The position numbers were made by a program, and so were the translations under genes. A stretch of 64,000 nt of DNA from Zopfochytrium polystomum (taxonomy: Eukaryota > Chytridiomycota > Chytridiomycetes > Chytridiales > Chytridiaceae): positions 62,001-126,000 of the forward strand of contig JAIVFJ010000184.1 in the NCBI GenBank assembly GCA_025765615.1, given 5' to 3'. The notes beneath the pieces were generated by a model. That model was not told where the DNA came from and made no database searches. It was given only the letters and a program-made list of their open reading frames with translations. Of the stretch, positions 1 to 11,223 are shown piece by piece; position 1 is the stretch's first letter, and every line of letters starts with the position of its first letter.

Positions 1-503
1 TTTTTTTCACTAGCTCCACCAAAAAAATTTGTAAAATCCTGCCAAAGCTGGCATAAAATACGCATTGGAGAACTCCATGTTGTGTCCAAAATCCAAAGAA
101 ATTTGATTAAGAAAGTAGAAAAGGCAAAGTATCCTAATTATCTGCTTCTTGTTGGATATTTCGGATGATCTTGGATATTTCTTGAGTTTTTCATAAAATT
201 TGTTGGGTTTTACTGTAGGCACACAATGTGGTATTTTCAGTGCCCATTTAATGCCAACTTTGGCCAGATTTTAAGTTAGAACAACAAAAGAACCAATTTT
301 GAGATAAGCAGACTGCAGCCTTACAGGAGGGTGGAGACTTAGTTTGGGTGAGGCTGCCCTCTCTATTGGTACTGAGTCTTTGGGGCAACAGTTTGCAATC
401 CTCTCATCAAATTTTGTCACAATTGGATGCAGAATCTGAAGGAAGGAAACTGGATCAATAAACCAGCGGACTTTTGACTTCTAGTACCACTGACCAGCGC
501 CAG

Positions 504-1760
504 TTATGTTTCCAACAGGAAACTGGCCTCAGCTACTTGAAGGAGACCAAAAAGTGGGAAACAATTGCAACATAGAACACTGCCAAGCCCCAGTAGTTGT
601 AAGAGTATTTGAGCTGTGGCCCATGCTGAAGCCTTTCTGCTGGGCAATGAAGGTTCAACCACAGACAGGCATGGGGACTGCTTGCTGATGCAAAAGAAGT
701 AACCCTCCAGAGGGTGATTCATAACATCATCTCCCCTTTTAGGCCTCTTCTGCAATTTGGTGGGGTACCTGGTCTTGATCTTGAGCAGAAGGTCTTGGCA
801 GTGAGTGAGGTTTGACTCAGGTTCCCAGGTGTTGTCAGCATCTGAGTAACCTTTCCACTTGACACGGAACTTGAGTGTCCTTCCAAACCACTTGGCGTCC
901 AAGATTTGTTCAACATCAAATTCCTCTTCATCTTCTACCTCAACTGGAGGAGGAGGAGGAACAACTCTGCCTGGAATGGAATTGGCCACAAACTTCTCCA
1001 AAAGGCTGACATGGAAAACTGGGTGGTTCTTCATGGATGCAGGGAGATCCAGCTTGAAGGTGACTGGATTGATTTGCTCCAAGATCTTGAAAGGTCCCAA
1101 CTTGAGGTTGTCTAGCTTGGGACTTGGTCTTTTGGTCTGCAAGTTCTTCCTCAGAAGCCAAACTTGCTGACCCACAGCAAGGTCATGGTCCATTCTGTGA
1201 GAATTGGCGAATCTTGAGGCATCTTCTTGGGCTTGCTTCAGGGTGGAGTCCAGGAAGCTGCTGATGATCTTGAGCTTATGCAAGTGTGAAGCCACAGCAG
1301 GAGCTTGGATATTGGATAGGGTCTCTTGTCCCAGAAGATCTCCTCTTGGATTGAAGCCATAGGTTGCAAAGAAAGGAGATAGCTGGGTGCTTGAGTGGAG
1401 AGAATTGTTGAGAGCAAATTCTGCCAGGGGAAGGAGGGTGGGCCAATCATCCTGTTGATAGCTGACATAGCACCTCAAATACTGCTCCAGAGTCTGGTTT
1501 GTTCTTTCTGTTTGTCCATCAGTCTGAGGGTGACGAGCAGTTGACAGTTGAGACTTGATTCCAAGGGCTGCTGTGAGTGCTTTCCAAAATTGAGATCTGA
1601 ACTGTGGTCCTCTGTCACTGATGATTGACTGAGGCAGCCCATGGAGCCTGAATATGTGCTGCAAAAACAGGTCTGCTGTTCCTTGTGCATCTATATTCTC
1701 AGTGCAGGGGATGAAATGGGCTAACTTTGTCCTTCTGCACAAGGATAGAGTCAAATCCAT
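504..1760 (-). pseudogene. Chromovirus integrase core plus chromodomain
   Basis: This is a long open stretch of about 418 codons with the retroviral-type integrase core. It contains DRGPQF around the second Asp, HPQTDGQTERTN, and the Glu-bearing EFALNNS block. A GPF/Y-like region (LGPFKILEQ) follows. Near the end lies a chromodomain (FRVKWKGYSDADNTWEPESN), which in chromoviruses targets insertion to heterochromatin by binding methylated histone H3. The first Asp lies upstream in another frame (near 1780), so the integrase is split by a frameshift. The last 75 or so codons read into the LTR. Confidence 0.85.
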
Positions 1761-3030
1761 GGGATGGGGGCAGTTTCACAATGAAGTCCATGGATATTGA
1801 TGACCAAGGGCTGATGGCAATTGGGAGGGGCTCCAGAAGTCCATAGGGCTTGTGTCTGCTGGATTTGTTTCTTTGACAGGTTTCACAGCTGCTGACATAG
1901 TTCTTGATGTACTTCCTCATGCCTGGCCGGTAGAAGTCTCTGGGAACAAGCTCATATGTCTTGTGCTCTCCTGGAGTAATATGCCACTGGATGCAGAGGA
2001 GCAGAGGGGTCCTCAGAGCTTGGCTGGGACAGAACAGCACTGAGGGCATAGTCTGAGGCATCAGTTTCAAGGTGAAGGGAAGCAAGGGATCCACATGCTT
2101 AAGGAGTGGTGCACTTGTGGTTGCTGTCTTAAGAGCTAGCCAGGCTTGCTCTGCTGCTGGGGTCCATTCAAACTTGGTGGTCTTCTTGGTGAGGTCAGTG
2201 AGAGGCTTGGCTTTGGCAGAATAGTTGGCAATGAAGGTTCTGTGGAAGTTGCAAAACCCAAGGAAGCTTTGAACATCCTTGATGGAATTTGGAGCCTTCC
2301 ATTCAAGAATGGTTTGGATCTTGTCTGGTGCCATGGAGATCCCTTTGTCAGACACAATGAATCCCAAAAACTCAATGGAGGTCTTGTGGAATTCACACTT
2401 CTCCAGCTTTGCATAGAGGTGATGCTGTCTGAGTCTCTCCAAGACAGTCTTGACATGTCCCATGAAAATACCAGGATATCATCCAGGTAGGCAATGACAA
2501 AAAGGTCCAGAATATCCCTGAAGATGTCATTCATCATGCCTTGGAAAATAGCTGGAGCATTGGTAAGTCCGAAGGGCATGACCAAGTACTCAAAGTGACT
2601 GTATTTGCATCTGAAGGCAGTCTTCCATTGATCCTGCGGCTTAATTCTGACCAAATTGTAGGCACCTCTGAGGTCAATCTTGGAAAATATCCTTGCATGG
2701 CTCAGTTTGTCCAGTAATTCACAGATGAGAGGCAGTGGATAGTGGTTCTTGACTGTCATCTCATTGAGATCTCTGTAGTCCACGCAGGGTCTCAGTCCCC
2801 CATCCTTCTTCTTGACAAAAAAGATGGGAGCTCCAGCTGGCGACTTGGAAGGTTGGATGAATCACTTGTTCAGCATTTCTTCAATGTATTCTTGGAGGGC
2901 CTTGGCTTCTGGTGGAGAGAGGTGGTACAGTGGCTTGAAAGGTGGGCTGCAATTTTCATCCTTGAGTGGAATTTCACAGTCATAAGGCCTCTGAGCAGGT
3001 AGATCGGTACCATCATTGAGCTTGACCAGA
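1750..3030 (-). pseudogene. Chromovirus reverse transcriptase and RNase H/integrase junction, broken
   Basis: The RT fingers (FVKKKDGG), the YRDLN motif, the palm block FGLTNAP and the catalytic YLDD box are all readable, as is the thumb/connection that follows. An in-frame TGA at 2862-2864 and a frame change just after the YLDD box break it. The RNase H start (FTLK) shifts frame and is then truncated. It fuses to the CxxC half of an integrase zinc finger (SCETCQRN), so the HH half is lost. The protein cannot be active. Confidence 0.85.
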
Positions 3031-3360
3031 CAGGAGGGTGCTTGTGAAAAGAACCTTGACTTGCTCACTGGGAAATCTTGAAGGTTGGAGAAGGATGACA
3101 TTCTCCACAGTGGCCATAAAGTTCCTGAGGTCTTTGGCCAGCCCAGTGAACTTGTCAGGGCTGGGAATCTTGGGCTCTCTTGCTTGGTTGGCTTGGGGCA
3201 GGGAAGAGCTTGATGTTCTTGTTGGTGAAGTTGTTGTTGAAGCTGGTGCTGCTGGTGAAGGACTTGTTCTTGAAAAAGTTGGTGTTCTGTCTTGAAAGGG
3301 CTTATAATTGGTCCATCAAGGCTTGGAAGATGTTGTTTGGGTCAGACACAATGGCAGAGA
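3030..3360 (-). pseudogene. Chromovirus gag fragment
   Basis: Three-frame reading of the minus strand gives the start of a gag capsid-like protein (SDPNNIFQALMDQL then a stop). After an asparagine-rich stretch comes a block reading DKFTGLAKDLRNFMATVENV, typical of the start of chromovirus capsid domains. It is then cut and continues directly as the N-terminal part of the reverse transcriptase. There is no zinc knuckle and no aspartic protease, so a large internal deletion has removed them. Not translatable as one protein. Confidence 0.6.
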
Positions 3361-3399
3361 GTAGTAGGAGAGGGTGAAGTGTATTATGGTGTCAGGAAC

Positions 3400-3699
3400 A
3401 TGGCAGGACAGGGCAAGGCAGACAAGGAACTGAGAGGAGTGATGATTGTATTGGAAACAATAATTCACTTGAGGGGTGGGACAGGTCCCCCATCCCCCTT
3501 TTATACCTTTTGAGAGTCTTCCTTGTCAAGACTCAAAGAAAGTTCAAGAAAGAGCAATTAGTAATACAAGGATATCAATGATACCAATGACAACAAGACA
3601 AGTCAGGAAAGCAAAGAAGGTTCCAGAAGGTTCCACAAGGTTCCATGAAGGAATGTTCTAGAAGGTTCCAGAGGTTTCCAGAGGGTGATACATATCATC
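3400..3699 (-). repeat. 5' LTR of the chromovirus (approximate limits)
   Basis: Read on the minus strand, the sequence begins TGATGATATGTATCACCCTC at about 3699 and has a TATAAAAGG-type box near 3505. It leads into the gag remnant. The 3' end of the LTR is not sharply defined. The first 24 or so bases recur near 730, where the 3' LTR should begin. After that the two copies stop resembling each other, so the 3' LTR is truncated, replaced or highly diverged. Confidence 0.55.
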
Positions 3700-3875
3700 A
3701 GGGTGTCGCGAAGCACTTGCAATCCTTCTCCATTCCTGGCCAGTGCCATTTCTTGCCCATCCGAGCATACAATCTGAGACCACCCGGGGGCCTGCCAACG
3801 GCGTTTCGTGGTATTCAGCGAGCAGATGTGTTCGCAAATCGTTCTTATCCGGGACATAGTGTCGTCTGTCATATT

Positions 3876-4490
3876 TCAGATGTCTTCGTCACTCCACTTC
3901 CTAAGTTGGTGACGGAGTCCATTCGGAACTGAACTTGGTTCTTGGAGGTACTCCCTCAATGTTTCGGCTTCGGGGTCTTGCAAGCATTCTTTCGTTATTT
4001 CATTGTCGATGGTATTGTACAAAGCGAGTTGGAATGCGTTGATCTGTGCTCTGCACATGTCGCATCTAGTCGCAAAGTCAGGTCTTCTCGAGAGGATATC
4101 TGCCACTGTGTTGGCGTCATCGAGCGAAGATGAGGAATTGGCATCTTGTCTGAAGAATCCTGCCTGTTTCCCATAGTTAGCCACAATGGAGCAGAATGTC
4201 CTTATTCCACCTGCAACAAATGCGCCCTTCACGCTGGCTTCATGTAGATTGTTGAGCCAAGTCACGGGATTCATGTTGGTTGTCTCACGGGCGCAAAGTC
4301 TACGTCTGGTGCATGTGTTTGCACCGCTAGGGCAGCCACTGGGAATCTGGTTTCCACCACAATCGTTTGGTGCTCTTCTCTCAAGCGACGTGTAAGCAGA
4401 AGTATCATCTGTCTCCCCAGTCTCCAATACGAGTGTCACATAAGACAAGAAACTCGCTACAATCAGTAGATTGAGGCTTATTATTTTCAT
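3876..4490 (-). CDS. Small secreted cysteine-containing protein, unknown function
   Basis: The product is 204 residues. Residues 1-20 form a clear signal peptide (hydrophobic core LLIVASFLSYVTLVL). A dibasic LERR site near residue 38 could be a Kex2 processing site. The mature part holds about nine cysteines, clustered near its start (a CGG, GCP, TCT, LCA series) and in the middle (RCDMCRAQ). The rest is helical and polar. There is no transmembrane segment and no domain I recognise. It sits just beyond the chromovirus 5' LTR on the same strand. It could be an extracellular effector-like or cell-wall-associated protein, but nothing in the sequence decides this. Confidence 0.6.
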   Translation of the reverse strand: MKIISLNLLIVASFLSYVTLVLETGETDDTSAYTSLERRAPNDCGGNQIPSGCPSGANTCTRRRLCARETTNMNPVTWLNNLHEASVKGAFVAGGIRTFCSIVANYGKQAGFFRQDANSSSSLDDANTVADILSRRPDFATRCDMCRAQINAFQLALYNTIDNEITKECLQDPEAETLREYLQEPSSVPNGLRHQLRKWSDEDI

Positions 4491-5256
4491 CTCTTTTTGC
4501 TCTACAATTCTCTATCAGACTTCATTTAAATCGCACTCTCCCACTATTTCTCCCCACAGCGACGCCACTCCTCTCCTTGGACCCATTGCCATTCCAGCCG
4601 CTTCGTCGAACGCGTGTGACCGCGCGAGGGGGCTCGCCTCGCTGCCGTATCCCTGCCGTCGATCAGACCCAACCATGCGCCCGCCCCATGGGGAAGGCCA
4701 AATTATTATTTTAGTCGGAAGCAAGTTCTCTGCACTTTTCCAGTCTCCACCTATCTCATGCTTCTGTCGGCCTTGCATTCCAAACCCCTGTGAAGACTAG
4801 AAGCAGGGAATTGAAAAAAAAAACCGGTGTCGAGGAGTAACCTCACAATTGATTTTTTTTTCAGTTTTTTCCAATTTGCAGTGAGCTTCGGGCGCTGCAT
4901 CGATGAGCGGAGCGTAGTATGCAGAAGAGGTTCGCGAGGGGTTAAGGCGGGTGTCGAAAAGTCACGGCGGTAACGGGTGGGTAGAATCACCAAAGAGAAG
5001 AATGTCAATGACAAGAACAACGAAATATTCAACCAGGAAGAAGAAGAAAATCATTCGTTATAGGCAAAGTGTTTTGACGCTTGAAAGGTTGTCCAAGGGG
5101 TCTGCCCTGACGAAGAACAGAGCCCGTTCATAGAAACAATTTGTTCTTTGGAACACGTAAGGAATGAAAGCATCGCAGACAAAAATTAACCATTAAATCG
5201 TTGGGGTGGGTACGAAGAGCGAAGAGCTGCCTCCCGGGTTCACCGGCACCCGCGGA
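4491..5256. other. Intergenic region, no gene seen
   Basis: The region lies between the upstream end of the secreted-protein gene and the 3' end of the MFS permease gene. It contains short A/T runs (4815-4870) but no convincing coding frame, tRNA or repeat. Confidence 0.4.
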
Positions 5257-6841
5257 TCAGTAAACGTATCTATAGTTCGGGTCCTTATCGGTAAACTCCT
5301 GCGAAAACGCCTCGTCGACGTCTTTTGCCAGGTGGATCTTTGCTTTCCCGTACAGCTCGTCCCGCTTCCTGTTCTCCCTGACCAGGACCCACCGCAACGC
5401 AAACGCGGCGACGATGCCCACAATGATCAGTATCATGGCGCTCGAGTGCCCGACGCGGTACTTTGGCTTGTCCGAGTCCTCGTAAATGTAACTCCCGACG
5501 GCGCCCGCGAACGCTCCAGCGATGGCGATGATCGAGCTTGTGACAATGCGCTTCGTCGATCCGGCAAAGATGTTCGTCGTCCAGCCGATGATGACGGTGA
5601 GGGATCCCGGGTTGAAGGACGTGAAGAACAGCAGGACGTACCCCCTCCAGAACCCCACGTTGTCGCCGGAGGTCGGGTACGCGAAGATGACGCAGAGGTA
5701 CCCGACGATGGACAGCAATCCCGCGACGACGAGGTGGAGCGAGCGGTCCCCCGTGCGGTCGGAGGACCACGAGATGACGACCTGGATGACAAAGTTGAAC
5801 GCGGCGAACGGCGAGTTGAGCAGCTGGGCGTTGAGGTTGGACGCGCCGAGGGCTTGGATGATTTGCGGGCCAAAGAAGGAGAAGGCCGTGTTGACGGCCT
5901 GCCAGGTGAAGTAGACCAGCGCGAGGATCCAGATCTTGATGTCGAGGAAGGCTTCTTTGAATTGTGCGCGGTTGAAGGCGACCTTGTTTTGGGAGCGGTC
6001 GGCTTCGAGACGGTGCGCGATCACGAGCTTTTCCTCGGCGGTCAGGAAGGTCGCGCGTTCGGGGATGTCGGGGGTGATGAAGAAGGCGAGGATGCCCCAG
6101 GCCATGGTGAAGCCGCCCTCGATGAAGAACAAGTAGCCCCAGGGTTTGAGGAAGCCGGACGTCAGGTTCTTTTGGATGCCGTACGAGATGAGACCGGCGC
6201 TGATTGGGAGTGGGCGTGTGTGTGTGCGTAATGTTTTTAGCACTCATCATATGCAGCAGCCCCCCGATCATTCGAACAACACAAAGAGCTTACCATGTCG
6301 AACCGATGGACGAGCACGAGAACCAGATCGCCGTCTTGAGCGCATGCTCCTTCCGCGGGTACCAGATGGACGTGATAAACATGGACAACGGCAGAATCCC
6401 AGCCTCAAACACGCCGAGGAAGAACCTCGCGGCAAACAGCCCCGCCGGGTTCTTTGCAAACGCCATGAGCAGCACCGCAAGCCCCCACGCAAAGCCGATG
6501 AACGAGATCAGGAGCCTCGGGTTAAACTTTGCGACTGCCAGGGTGATCGGGACGGCGCAGATGCCGTACCCGATGAAGAACATGGACACTGCCACGTTGA
6601 ACAGCGTGCCGTCGGTGCCCGTGTCGGTCTGGATTCCCGACAGCTTTGCGAGGCCGAGGTTGCCCTTGTCGATAGCCTGGAAGAAGTAAAAGCCACAGAG
6701 GATCGGAAGCACGGCCCAGTCGACTTTGCGGACGATGCGGCGCTCCTCTTCGGGCGAGACGGTGATGAGGGCGACGTCGGAGGAGTCTTCGTCCGCGGCC
6801 TTTTTGGCGGGGTTGTTGTCACTGCGCTCGACGTCGGCCAT
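5257..6841 (-). CDS. MFS permease of the anion:cation symporter (Dal5/allantoate, vitamin) family
   Basis: There are two exons, 6841-6294 and 6199-5257, with a 94-bp intron that has a GTAAGC donor and an ATCAG acceptor. The joined frame gives 496 residues, the usual length for this family. About 12 hydrophobic segments are visible. Conserved blocks include KVDWAVLPILC at the first helix, the DKGNLGLAK loop, the RFFLGVFEAGILP signature of helix 5, and SAPF-like helix 7-8 regions (NSPFAAFNF). Family members import allantoate, nicotinate, biotin, pantothenate or peptides with protons across the plasma membrane. The substrate cannot be read from sequence. The acidic, Ser-rich N-terminus is cytoplasmic. 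Confidence 0.9.
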
Positions 6842-7739
6842 TGTAGCGGGTTGGTTGTGTTTGTTGGCGCCGGGAACTGTGAAGTGGCGGTGGTGGTGTG
6901 GAGACGACAGCGGTCAGGACGAACGGGAAAGAGCGGAGAGAGAGGGGCGTGTGACCTCGGCGTCTCGCTTCACCTTTGGACAGTGTTAGTGTGAGTGTGT
7001 GTGTGTGGGGTTCAGCCGAGCCGAGCTGTCACTGTGCGGCAAGTCACGCACTCGGTTTGTTTTGGCCCAATGGACGAGGAAACAGTTTTTATTTATGCCG
7101 AGCGGAGTTTTCGTTTTTATCGGTTTTCTCCTTCTTTTTTTTTTTTTTTTTTTTTTTCTTTTGCTTGACCATCTCGTTTTTGTAATCATTCAAGGGCGTG
7201 TGAATATGACTTTACGCTTTGAAAACTGCTTCCGTTTGTCTGTTGCAGAGTTCGCCGGCTTTACTTTTACGTCATCTTTTTTTATTTTGAACCGGCTTGT
7301 TCGTGCAAACAAAAAGGCCGTGCGGCGCTGATTGGCCGAACGATGTTCGAACAGTGATTGCGCCACTGTTTATCGGGAAATCACGCGATGTTTGCGAACG
7401 TCGAACGTCGACGAAGCGCCAAGACCAGTCAGAGTTCAACTTGCGCCATAATCACGCGACTTGGGACCCCCAAAAAAGGAAACCTGTTTTCATGGCTCGA
7501 TATTGAGCCACGGGCCGCTTGGTTTTCCTCGGATCACCAATCCGCCACTCTTTCAAAACAGCAATTATACCGAATGAAGGAAGGTTTTTCTCCTTGCTTA
7601 CCTCTTACTTTTTTTTTTTTTCCTCGATGTTTAGCTCTTATTTGGACAGCCTTGCGGCGAAAGTACACTTTGCTTCGTTCGGCGTGGATTGATTGGCTGG
7701 AAGATGCAGTAAACCGTCCAATTTATTAAACGACCAAAT
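6842..7739. other. Intergenic region with poly-T and GT-rich tracts
   Basis: This is the shared upstream region of the MFS gene, and it lies beyond the 3' end of the next minus-strand gene. It holds a GT run near 6990-7008, a poly-T tract at 7136-7160 and T runs near 7610. No coding frame with recognisable protein character was found. Confidence 0.4.
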
Positions 7740-8765
7740 TCACTCTATCACCCAAGCGTTGTCACCAACAGAGCTCCCCACGGCCTCTTGCGCTTTCAAT
7801 GTCACTACCATAGCACAACTAATTTTCAGTACTGTGCCGTCAGCCCGCTTTGCGGACTTTTGCACCCCTCTTTTGCTTACAATTCCATCACTGACCGGCT
7901 CTGGCAACTTCACACTGAACGTGAAGCTCTTCACAGCCTGCTCCTGGTCGATTGGTGGGAACATCTGGAGGAGCATTCGGGACTCAGGATGGGACAGCAG
8001 GTCTTCTGGGGCAACAGATGGGTCGATCCAATACTTTGCGTCATTGGCCTTTGACTGGAAACGAACACGAAGGTGTGTCCCTCGCACGACCTCAACATTG
8101 CAATCGTAGTCAAACAGCCGACTGATCAGAACAACAAGGCGGCGCTCATTGTTGTCTGTTGAGTAGGATCCGATCTGGCAGAGTTCTGCGAAACTGGGAA
8201 CCTCAACCACTGATTCGTCCGACTCCCGATCGTTCATCGACGCGGCTTCGCTTACTGGGTGGATGGGGAACGTTTTCTTTCCCGACTGCTTGCCGAAGGG
8301 CAGGAGTTGGTGTGAGTAGTCGAGGGGTAGTGTTGATCGAGCGACCCTTGGTGCCTTTTAAAGCGAGAGAAAGGGTGAGACGCTCATCACGAACCAGAGT
8401 GTTCAGCCAAACGTTGGGGAAATTATCATGGGGACACGGGGATAATGAGACTGCAGGCAGCGGAACGGTCAGAAAGGGAAGCGACTGCCAGGTCATTTGA
8501 GATTGCCAGTCCGCACCTATCGCAAACTGAGTGATGATCATATCATACCTGTCGCTCCAGACACTTTTGCAGCGAGCGTTTGCGGGGAGAACTTCGCGAG
8601 TTTGCCAGATGTGTCCTCTTTCAGCACATCAGACGACTTGAGCTTGCTCAACGGCCCCTTGTGCGCCGACACAATCTTCAAGAGCAGGGTTGTGTGCTCG
8701 TCCTTCCAATCTTTCGAAGTGAGTGACATTGGCGAGTGGATTGAATCAGCGATCAGCTTCAGCAT
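7740..8765 (-). CDS. Hypothetical protein, three-exon model
   Basis: Proposed exons are 8765-8549, 8450-8256 and 8209-7740. The introns are 98 bp (GTATGA donor) and 46 bp (GTAAGC donor, ATCAG acceptor). Phases agree and give 293 residues. The first exon encodes a lysine-rich helical segment. The second has a basic, Ser/Pro-rich stretch (GKENVPHPPSKRSR in the longer frame). The third begins with VEVPSFAELCQIG and looks like a folded beta-rich domain. I recognise no family. The 46-bp intron is shorter than others in the window, so the second junction is the weakest part of the model. A transposon lies immediately upstream. Confidence 0.5.
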
Positions 8766-8969
8766 CACTGCTGTCACTTTCCATAAACTGATGTGTTTGG
8801 TTTCTGTCCCTGTTTTACCGCACCCCCCTTGTGATTTACCGTAGCAACAAGATTGTAGAAAGGAAAAGCGACAGAGCGGGCAAATGCACTTACGGTATTC
8901 CCGCAGGTGCTATGAATTTTTCTGTCAGAAGCCCTGTCCACGATCTTGCATCTACGGTAGAGCAAATGT

Positions 8970-10131
8970 GAAGATGCGGTAAATCCGAGTTTGCCAACGC
9001 CATACAAGCTGAAAGGCTGAGTACAGTTGTGGTGTTACGCGGTTTTATCCGCTCTTCTTGGCAAACAAGTGTCTCATATTTAAGCGTGGCAGTGGACAGC
9101 ACGACAACTGTTTACTCGTCACCTCGAAGCGGCATGTCAACTCAAAGCAATGAAAACGAGCACGATCGCGTCAACACCATTCAGTTGTTTATCACTCTCG
9201 CCTCCGCCATAATGAAAACTCCAGCTGAGGGAGCAGATACGCCCACCTGGGAGCGAAAGTTCAAATCCCACTTTGGTGCCACGTTGAACGCCTGTGTCGA
9301 CATTTGGGAAGACATTTGGGTTCGGTGCACTGAAAATGGAATTCGGCACTTTCACCTCTTGTGGGCTCTATACCACCTGAAAGTCTACAGTACAGAATCA
9401 GTTGCGGCTGGTACTTTTGGTACGACAGAAAAGACTTACCGCCGCTGGGTCTCAATTGTTGTGAAACTGATCGCAACTATGGATGTGGTACGGCCAGTTC
9501 CTTGCGATTTTGAAGAAACGATTTTGTTTGACCTGACTCACAGATCCATCTCGAGGACCGATGGGATGACTGGAACATGTGGGGCCCAACCTGCTATGTA
9601 GACGGAATCGACTGCAAGGTTTGGGAGCGTCGACCCATCAGCAAGAGCGATTTCAGCCACAAATTCAAACGTGCCGGCATCCGTTATGAAGTTGCTACCG
9701 CATTTGGTGTCTCAAAAATTGTACACGTTGGTGGCGGAGTTCCTTGTGGCGACTGGCCAGACCTGAAGCTGGCTCGCCACTCTTTTGCCCAGGTTGGCAC
9801 CGGATGAGTGCGTTGCTGGCGATAAGGGATACCGTGAGGAGGGCGGGAATGGTCGCTTCTGGACCCCCATTGACAACCCCGATTGTAACAAAGAATTTGA
9901 TTTCCACAACAAGCTCCTTCGACGCATGGGGGCGCGTCATGAGACCGTCAATAAGCGGCTGAAGGATTTTGGTGTTCTTGCTCAGTGTTTTCGAGGTGAC
10001 AGGAGCAAGCACCCTGATTGTTTTTTTGCTTGCGCTTGCATCACTCAAATTAACCTTCGTTACGAGCCCCTGTTTGACTTGGCATGAAATCGCTCAATAA
10101 AGATTTTTTTTTTCCGCTTTACCGCATCTTC
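8970..10131 (+). mobile_element. PIF/Harbinger-like DNA transposon, degenerate
   Basis: A DDE-type transposase pseudogene lies between a 14-base perfect inverted repeat, GAAGATGCGGTAAA at 8970-8983 and its complement at 10118-10131. Similarity continues weakly outward on both sides (GAGCA precedes each arm). I take this pair as the terminal or subterminal inverted repeats, giving an element of at least 1.16 kb. The flanking 3-base target duplication expected for this superfamily could not be fixed, because the exact outer ends are uncertain. Confidence 0.6.
9134..10087 (+). pseudogene. PIF/Harbinger-like DDE transposase, two frameshifts
   Basis: Three successive frames carry one protein. The first (ATG at 9134 to about 9560) has the helical N-terminal region. 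The second (about 9560-9800) has the first catalytic Asp (YVDGIDC) and the GWPD-type block with the second Asp (CGDWPDLKLAR). The third (about 9800-10087) has APDECVAGDKGYR and the RHETVNKRLKDF block with the catalytic Glu. This matches DDE_Tnp_4 transposases. Frames move back one near 9565 and forward one near 9800, so the gene is dead unless the sequence has errors. Confidence 0.75.
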
Positions 10132-10816
10132 CTGTTGTGCTCGCTCCTTTTGGTTGACTTTGATCGTGGCTGGTGGTGTGGCGCGCTGGTAGCGATTGGG
10201 GGGATGGGCGAAAAATGGGGCGAGCGCCAGAAAGACCGTTCGTGGAGTGTGCTCACTTTCTTCACCCAAAAGCTTTTGTACTTGAAAAGCGTTTGAAGGA
10301 CGTGCTTGTTTCCCGAGTGCAATATTAGGGTCTCATTACGAAAAAATTTCATAATCGATTTTTCTCATTGAATCTCAAGGTAACAAGCAAACTGATTGCA
10401 GATACGCGCTCGACTGCCAACTCTTTCGCTGCAGCTTTGTCCGAAAATTAGACGTTTGTATTTGTCGTTTACCCCGCCAAAGTTGACCGCATGTGCAACT
10501 GCAAGATAACTGTTTTGCCGCGTGACACGTTGTTCGCTGTGACTGATCTCAGCCCCTGATCCTTGCGCCTTTACTGGTCGCACACTGCCTGTTTTGGCGT
10601 TGCTTCGTTCCTTTGCTTTCCCCGTTTTGTTGTTTCTCGGCAGCTTCTTCCTGTTTACAAGGAAAGTACAACAGTCGTAAATGAAGTTTGGTTTGCGCTT
10701 CCCTTACGGATCTGTTGGATGGGTTCATGCATTGACCACCCTGAACCGGATTTCAGGGTTCAGGGTTCAGGGGTTTCAATGTTTGCTCTTTTTTTTGTTG
10801 GCGCACACGTGAAAGG
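10132..10816. other. Gene-free stretch between two transposons
   Basis: No supported gene. A short direct repeat (three CAGGGTT-type units, 10752-10774) is present just before the LTR element. Joining 10816 to 16218 restores the pre-insertion sequence. Confidence 0.4.
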
Positions 10817-10943
10817 TGTGTGAGAATCACCCGCATCCCTTGTCACATGTCACAATACAGTTTTGTTTTTTGCTTCCGCTCACTCCGCGTCGCACGACGC
10901 ACCATCGTCGCCCGCCACCGCTCTCGCACGGCACACCGTCACA
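10817..10943 (+). repeat. 5' LTR (127 bp)
   Basis: Identical to the 3' LTR except for one C/T difference. Begins TGTGTGAGAATC and ends CGTCACA. It is unusually short for a Ty3/gypsy LTR. A T-rich tract (TTTTGTTTTTTG) sits in the middle. Confidence 0.95.
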
Positions 10944-10945
10944 TT

Positions 10946-10957
10946 TGGTAGCAGCGG
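10946..10957 (+). promoter_or_regulatory. Primer binding site for initiator tRNA-Met
   Basis: TGGTAGCAGCGG lies two bases after the 5' LTR. It is the exact complement of the last 12 nucleotides (CCGCTGCTA plus CCA) of the initiator tRNA-Met genes encoded at 25791, 30199 and 33612 in this window. Priming of minus-strand DNA synthesis by initiator tRNA-Met is known for many Ty1/Ty3-type elements. Confidence 0.9.
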
Positions 10958-11223
10958 CTGCCAAGCCCTCGTCCAATTGTTCGACTACGCCGTACAACCG
11001 TTCGATCCACCGATCCACCGCTCTGTCAGTCCGATCCACTCTCGCCCGATTCGCTGCCCGATTCGCCCCCGTCGTGCGCGGCGCGCTCCCGCATTCACAT
11101 TTGGCATTCGATCCATTCACAGTCCATTTGCTCTGCTCCCACGCTCCACGTCGTCGCTCGTGTTCACTTGCTCTCCGATCCATTGCTCCACGTCGCTCGT
11201 ACGCTCCGCTTGTTTGATTCATC

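Larger units (their letters stand above)
504..3699 (-). mobile_element. Degenerate Ty3/gypsy chromovirus LTR retrotransposon
   Basis: The order on the minus strand is LTR, gag fragment, reverse transcriptase, RNase H remnant, integrase, chromodomain, then the start of a 3' LTR. All coding parts are broken. The gag piece runs straight into the RT N-terminus, so the rest of gag and the protease are deleted. A TGA at 2862-2864 interrupts the RT reading frame. Frames change near 2463 and 1745. Most of RNase H is missing, so its start abuts the integrase zinc-finger remnant. The C-terminal chromodomain places it among chromoviruses. Non-autonomous and old. Confidence 0.9.

Noticed and set aside
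5206..6231. 341-codon open frame on the plus strand opposite the MFS gene
   Set aside because: Antisense shadow of a GC-rich exon; Arg/Asp/Gly-rich translation; the minus strand has the clear permease.
10752..10774. CAGGGTT direct repeats resembling a telomere-type motif
   Set aside because: Only three imperfect units (TTCAGGG, not TTAGGG); too short to claim a telomeric remnant.
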